DNA of 34,935 nucleotides from Acidobacteriota bacterium (lineage in GTDB: Bacteria > Acidobacteriota > Blastocatellia > Pyrinomonadales > Pyrinomonadaceae): NCBI GenBank assembly GCA_020200235.1, contig JAIVJC010000150.1, positions 1-34,935 on the forward strand. Reading direction: 5' to 3'. The position numbers and the translations under genes are program-made. Position 1 is the first letter of the stretch; every line of letters starts with the position of its first letter. Below, one piece after another: positions 32,644 through 34,935 of this stretch. Below the pieces are notes generated by a model. That model ran no database searches. It saw nothing but the letters and a program-made list of their open reading frames with translations, and had not been told where the DNA came from.

Positions 32644-33807
32644 TTAAGCCTTGACCGCCAGACCGTCAGCCTTCGCTTCCTCGCGCTCCAGAGTCTTGCG
32701 CGCTTTCTTCATCTCGCGCTCCAGACGCTTGATCTTGACGAGGTGCGTCGGGTTGAAAGGAAGCGACGGATAGTAGCTGTTCGACTCGTGCGTGCAGAAG
32801 CACCCGGCGGCCGCCTTCTGGCGGCGCGCCTGCATGGCGGGCGAGAGCCAGAGCTTCTGGAAGTCCCAGTCGAAGTCGCGGAGGTTCCCCACGGCGTCGA
32901 GGTTCTCGCACGAGGAGACCGTGCCCTCGTCGTAGATGACCGCCCCGGCCGTGCCCGCGTAGCAGGTCATCTGCGCCTTCTGCTCTTCCTGCGTCTTGGC
33001 GATCAGCCCGTGCATGTAGATGTCTATTGCCGCTTTGAAGTAGCCGGCGTCGCCGCCGTAGTTGTTCTTAATCGCCGCGTGGCGCGAGTCGTCGTCGATC
33101 ATGGCGGCGAGTCGCGCGTAGCGCGAGTGGTCGATGTCCAGCTCGACCGGATCGGCTGAAGGCGGGCGGATGTAGTTGAAGTTGACCTTGTCGGGCTTCA
33201 AGTCGTACTTCAGAAAGTCGTACCACTCGAAGATCGTGTCCTGGTTCGTGTTCATGAAGCAGGTGCAGGTCTGGATGTCGAGGCGCGGGTACTCGCGCTT
33301 GATCTGCTGGAGCTGGCGCGCCGTGTCAATCGCGATGTCCCACGAGCCGGGCTTCTGCCTGATCTTCTCGTGCTGATCCTTCAAGCCGTCGATGCCGAGC
33401 GCGACCGCGACGTTTAAGTTCGGGCACTCCTGGAGTATGCGCGTCACGTCCGGGATGATGCGCTTCTGAATCTGCCCGTTCGACATCAGGTAGACGGATT
33501 CGAGCTTGTTGTTCTCGTAGAAGGCGCGGACGATCTCGGGCAAATCCTTGCGCGTGAACGGCTCGCCGCCCGCGAGGATGAGGACGCCGAGGTTTCCGCC
33601 CATCGTCTCCGAGATGCGCTGAACCTCATGCGTCTTCATCTGCAACTTCTTGCGCGGGCGGTCGTCCAGCTCCTCCGTGAAGAAGCAGTGCGTGCAGCGC
33701 ATGTCGCAGACCGAGGTGACGAGGATGTTCAAGAGCACCGGCGCGAACGGCTGCTTAGTCGCCAGCTTCCAGTAGCGTTTCAGTAGCTCTTTCGTCGTGA
33801 AATCCAT
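32644..33807 (-). CDS. Radical SAM protein with SPASM-like C-terminus
   Basis: A 387-residue radical S-adenosylmethionine enzyme. The cluster motif CDMRCTHC is near residue 34, preceded by VLLNILVTS. ILAGGEPFTRKDL is the S-adenosylmethionine-contacting GGEP. The C-terminal part has further cysteines (QMTCYAGTAGAV, TVSSCENL, AAGCFCTHES), as in SPASM or twitch domains that bind extra clusters in peptide- or protein-modifying members. The closing region is a charged helix (KIKRLEREMKKARKTLE). No precursor peptide is apparent nearby, so the substrate is unknown. The ribosome binding site GAAAGG precedes the ATG at 33807. The last 72 bases exist twice, once here and once beyond hicA. Confidence 0.9.
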   Translation of the reverse strand: MDFTTKELLKRYWKLATKQPFAPVLLNILVTSVCDMRCTHCFFTEELDDRPRKKLQMKTHEVQRISETMGGNLGVLILAGGEPFTRKDLPEIVRAFYENNKLESVYLMSNGQIQKRIIPDVTRILQECPNLNVAVALGIDGLKDQHEKIRQKPGSWDIAIDTARQLQQIKREYPRLDIQTCTCFMNTNQDTIFEWYDFLKYDLKPDKVNFNYIRPPSADPVELDIDHSRYARLAAMIDDDSRHAAIKNNYGGDAGYFKAAIDIYMHGLIAKTQEEQKAQMTCYAGTAGAVIYDEGTVSSCENLDAVGNLRDFDWDFQKLWLSPAMQARRQKAAAGCFCTHESNSYYPSLPFNPTHLVKIKRLEREMKKARKTLEREEAKADGLAVKA

Positions 33808-33842
33808 GATTGCCTTTCGAACAAGAAGCGCGGCGCGACCAC

Positions 33843-33880
33843 TAAACTCTCCGCCGCTCGCGTCGCGAACCGCGACGACT
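33843..33880. repeat. Second copy of the CTAAACTCT repeat with hairpin
   Basis: CTAAACTCTCCGCC matches the sequence at 7801 and is followed by the small hairpin CGTCGCG-AAC-CGCGACG. It lies upstream of the radical SAM gene. See the entry at 7801; the family assignment is tentative. Confidence 0.4.
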
Positions 33881-33968
33881 CAAACTTTAACAGATGCGCG
33901 CTTTCGCCGCACGTTTCAGCGCGCCGCCGGGCGACTCCCCCGCCCCGCGGCGCGCTCATCCTTTGATG

Positions 33969-34935
33969 CTAGTTCCCGTTCTCGCGGTCGCCGCGAACTC
34001 GGATGCCGAGCGCGCGCATGCGCCGGTAGAGGTGGCTGCGGTCGATGCCCATCAGCTCCGAGGCGCGCGTGACGTTGCCTTCGGCTTCCGCCAGCTTCTG
34101 CCGGATGAACTCGCGCTGGTGCGCCTCGCTCGCCTCCTTGAACGACGAGAATTTCGTCGGCACGGGGGCGGGCTCCTCGCCGCCGAGCGTCGGCAGATCG
34201 ACATCCGAAACCTTCTGCTTCGCGTGCATGATCACCACGCGCTCGATGGTGTTCCTCAGCTCCCGCACGTTCCCCGCCCAGGTGTAGTTTTGCAGCGCCT
34301 CCAGAGCCTCCAGCTCGAACCTCTTGCGCGACTTCCCGTAGGCGCGCGAGAACTTTTCGTTGAAGTGCTCGACTAAGAGCGGCACGTCTTCCAGCCGGTC
34401 GCGCAAGGGTGGGACTTCGAACGGGATGACGTTCAGGCGGTAGAAGAGATCGGGTCGGAAGCTGCCGCGCTCGATCTCCACATCGAGACGCTTGTTCGTC
34501 GCGGCGATAACGCGCACGTCAACTTTGACCTGCTCGTTCGAGCCGACGGGCGAGAACCTCTGCTCTTCGAGCACGCGCAAGACCTTCGCCTGCACGCGCT
34601 GGCTCATGTCGCCGACCTCGTCGAGGAAGAGCGTCGCGCCGTCAGCCAGCTCGAACTTGCCGCGCTTCGCCGAGGTCGCGCCCGTGAACGCGCCGCGGAC
34701 GTGACCCAGCAGCTCCGACTCGATCAGCTCCTCGGGGATCGCCGCGCAGTTCACCTCGACGAACGGCGCGCCCGCCCTGCGCGACTGCGCGTGGATCGCT
34801 CGCGCGACCAGCTCCTTGCCCGTCCCCGACTCGCCGTAGATCAGGACGCGCCCGTCGGTCGGCGCGACCGCGGCGATCTGCTTGCGCAGCGCGCGCATCG
34901 CCACCGACTCGCCGATCATCTGGTACTCCTCGCCC
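33969..34935 (-). CDS. Sigma-54-dependent transcriptional activator, 5' part cut by window edge
   Basis: An NtrC-family enhancer-binding protein. The AAA+ domain starts after the window edge: GEEYQMIGESVAMRALR, then Walker A YGESGTGKELVARAIH, ESELLGHVRGAFTGAT with the GAFTGA loop that contacts sigma-54, Walker B GATLFLDEVGDMS and FRPDLFYRLNVIPFEVPPLRDR with the arginine finger. The C-terminus is a Fis-type helix-turn-helix (EGNVTRASELMGIDRSHLYR). The frame stays open through the edge, so the track's ATG at 34919 is internal. A receiver or sensor domain is expected outside the window. No sigma-54 promoter (GG-N10-GC with TGGCAC) is evident in the neighbouring gaps. Confidence 0.95.
   Translation of the reverse strand, partial: GEEYQMIGESVAMRALRKQIAAVAPTDGRVLIYGESGTGKELVARAIHAQSRRAGAPFVEVNCAAIPEELIESELLGHVRGAFTGATSAKRGKFELADGATLFLDEVGDMSQRVQAKVLRVLEEQRFSPVGSNEQVKVDVRVIAATNKRLDVEIERGSFRPDLFYRLNVIPFEVPPLRDRLEDVPLLVEHFNEKFSRAYGKSRKRFELEALEALQNYTWAGNVRELRNTIERVVIMHAKQKVSDVDLPTLGGEEPAPVPTKFSSFKEASEAHQREFIRQKLAEAEGNVTRASELMGIDRSHLYRRMRALGIRVRGDRENGN

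Noticed and set aside
32095-33807. Prophage or integrative element carrying hicBA
   Set aside because: No integrase, phage or conjugation gene lies nearby; only the duplicated gene end supports mobility.
32644-33807. RiPP biosynthesis cluster around the radical SAM gene
   Set aside because: No small precursor peptide, transporter or peptidase is found beside it; hicA and hicB are a toxin-antitoxin pair.

Overview
The window is a GC-rich bacterial chromosome segment with dense housekeeping genes on both strands. It has no rRNA, tRNA, CRISPR array, integrase, transposase or phage gene that I can recognise. LpxD, lipoproteins, a TonB-type domain and a beta-barrel candidate indicate a Gram-negative, LPS-type envelope. 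The mix of GatB, a TPR/TonB protein, a FecR-like protein, DUF4337-, DUF4383- and DUF6335-like proteins and many REP-like palindromes fits Acidobacteriota, perhaps Blastocatellia. That placement is an inference from gene content, not a phylogenetic result.

Layout. 1-7.0 kb, minus strand: a partial DinB-like protein, a REP-like hairpin, a small lipoprotein, an NAD-type aldehyde dehydrogenase, a two-pore-helix-type potassium channel protein and aconitase A. 7.2-12.8 kb: a DUF6335-like protein (plus), a cluster of nested palindromes, then on the minus strand a cyclophilin lipoprotein, Dtd, a DUF4337 protein, a frameshifted TPR/TonB gene, an SDR and gatB. 13.2-14.8 kb, plus: a DUF4383-like membrane protein and a broken mtnA. 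14.9-20.9 kb, minus: a UDP-sugar epimerase, UDP-glucose dehydrogenase, a FecR-like protein, a Tat-exported glycosylasparaginase and two proteins of unknown function. 21.2-30.0 kb, plus: coaBC, two tandem family-4-type uracil-DNA glycosylases, a small unknown gene, a beta-barrel candidate, priA and a truncated lpxD. 30.0-34.9 kb, minus: an SDR, a MurG/MGDG-synthase-like glycosyltransferase, hicA, hicB, a radical SAM protein and a partial sigma-54 activator.

The most notable structures are non-coding or broken. Six intergenic arrays with a 7-base period all carry a TGA/TCA core. Five are built as palindromes with TGA on one arm and TCA on the other, so each can supply stop codons in all three frames from both strands. 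Their polarity depends on whether they sit at gene ends or between divergent gene starts. The sixth is only a half array, and it lies exactly where lpxD loses its C-terminus. Separately, a hicBA toxin-antitoxin pair is bracketed by the 3' end of a radical SAM gene and a diverged 72-base copy of the same 3' end, as if the cassette had displaced the original gene end. mtnA carries an in-frame stop and an internal deletion. The second uracil-DNA glycosylase has lost its iron-sulfur cysteines and a catalytic histidine.

Functional links: UDP-glucose dehydrogenase and the epimerase probably supply sugar nucleotides for surface polysaccharide. lpxD and the barrel protein concern the outer membrane. 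gatB, dtd and priA are information-processing genes. The two glycosylases and coaBC form one plus-strand run. I found no complete novel defence or biosynthetic system. The heptamer palindromes and the hicBA-displaced gene end are the best candidates for something undescribed.
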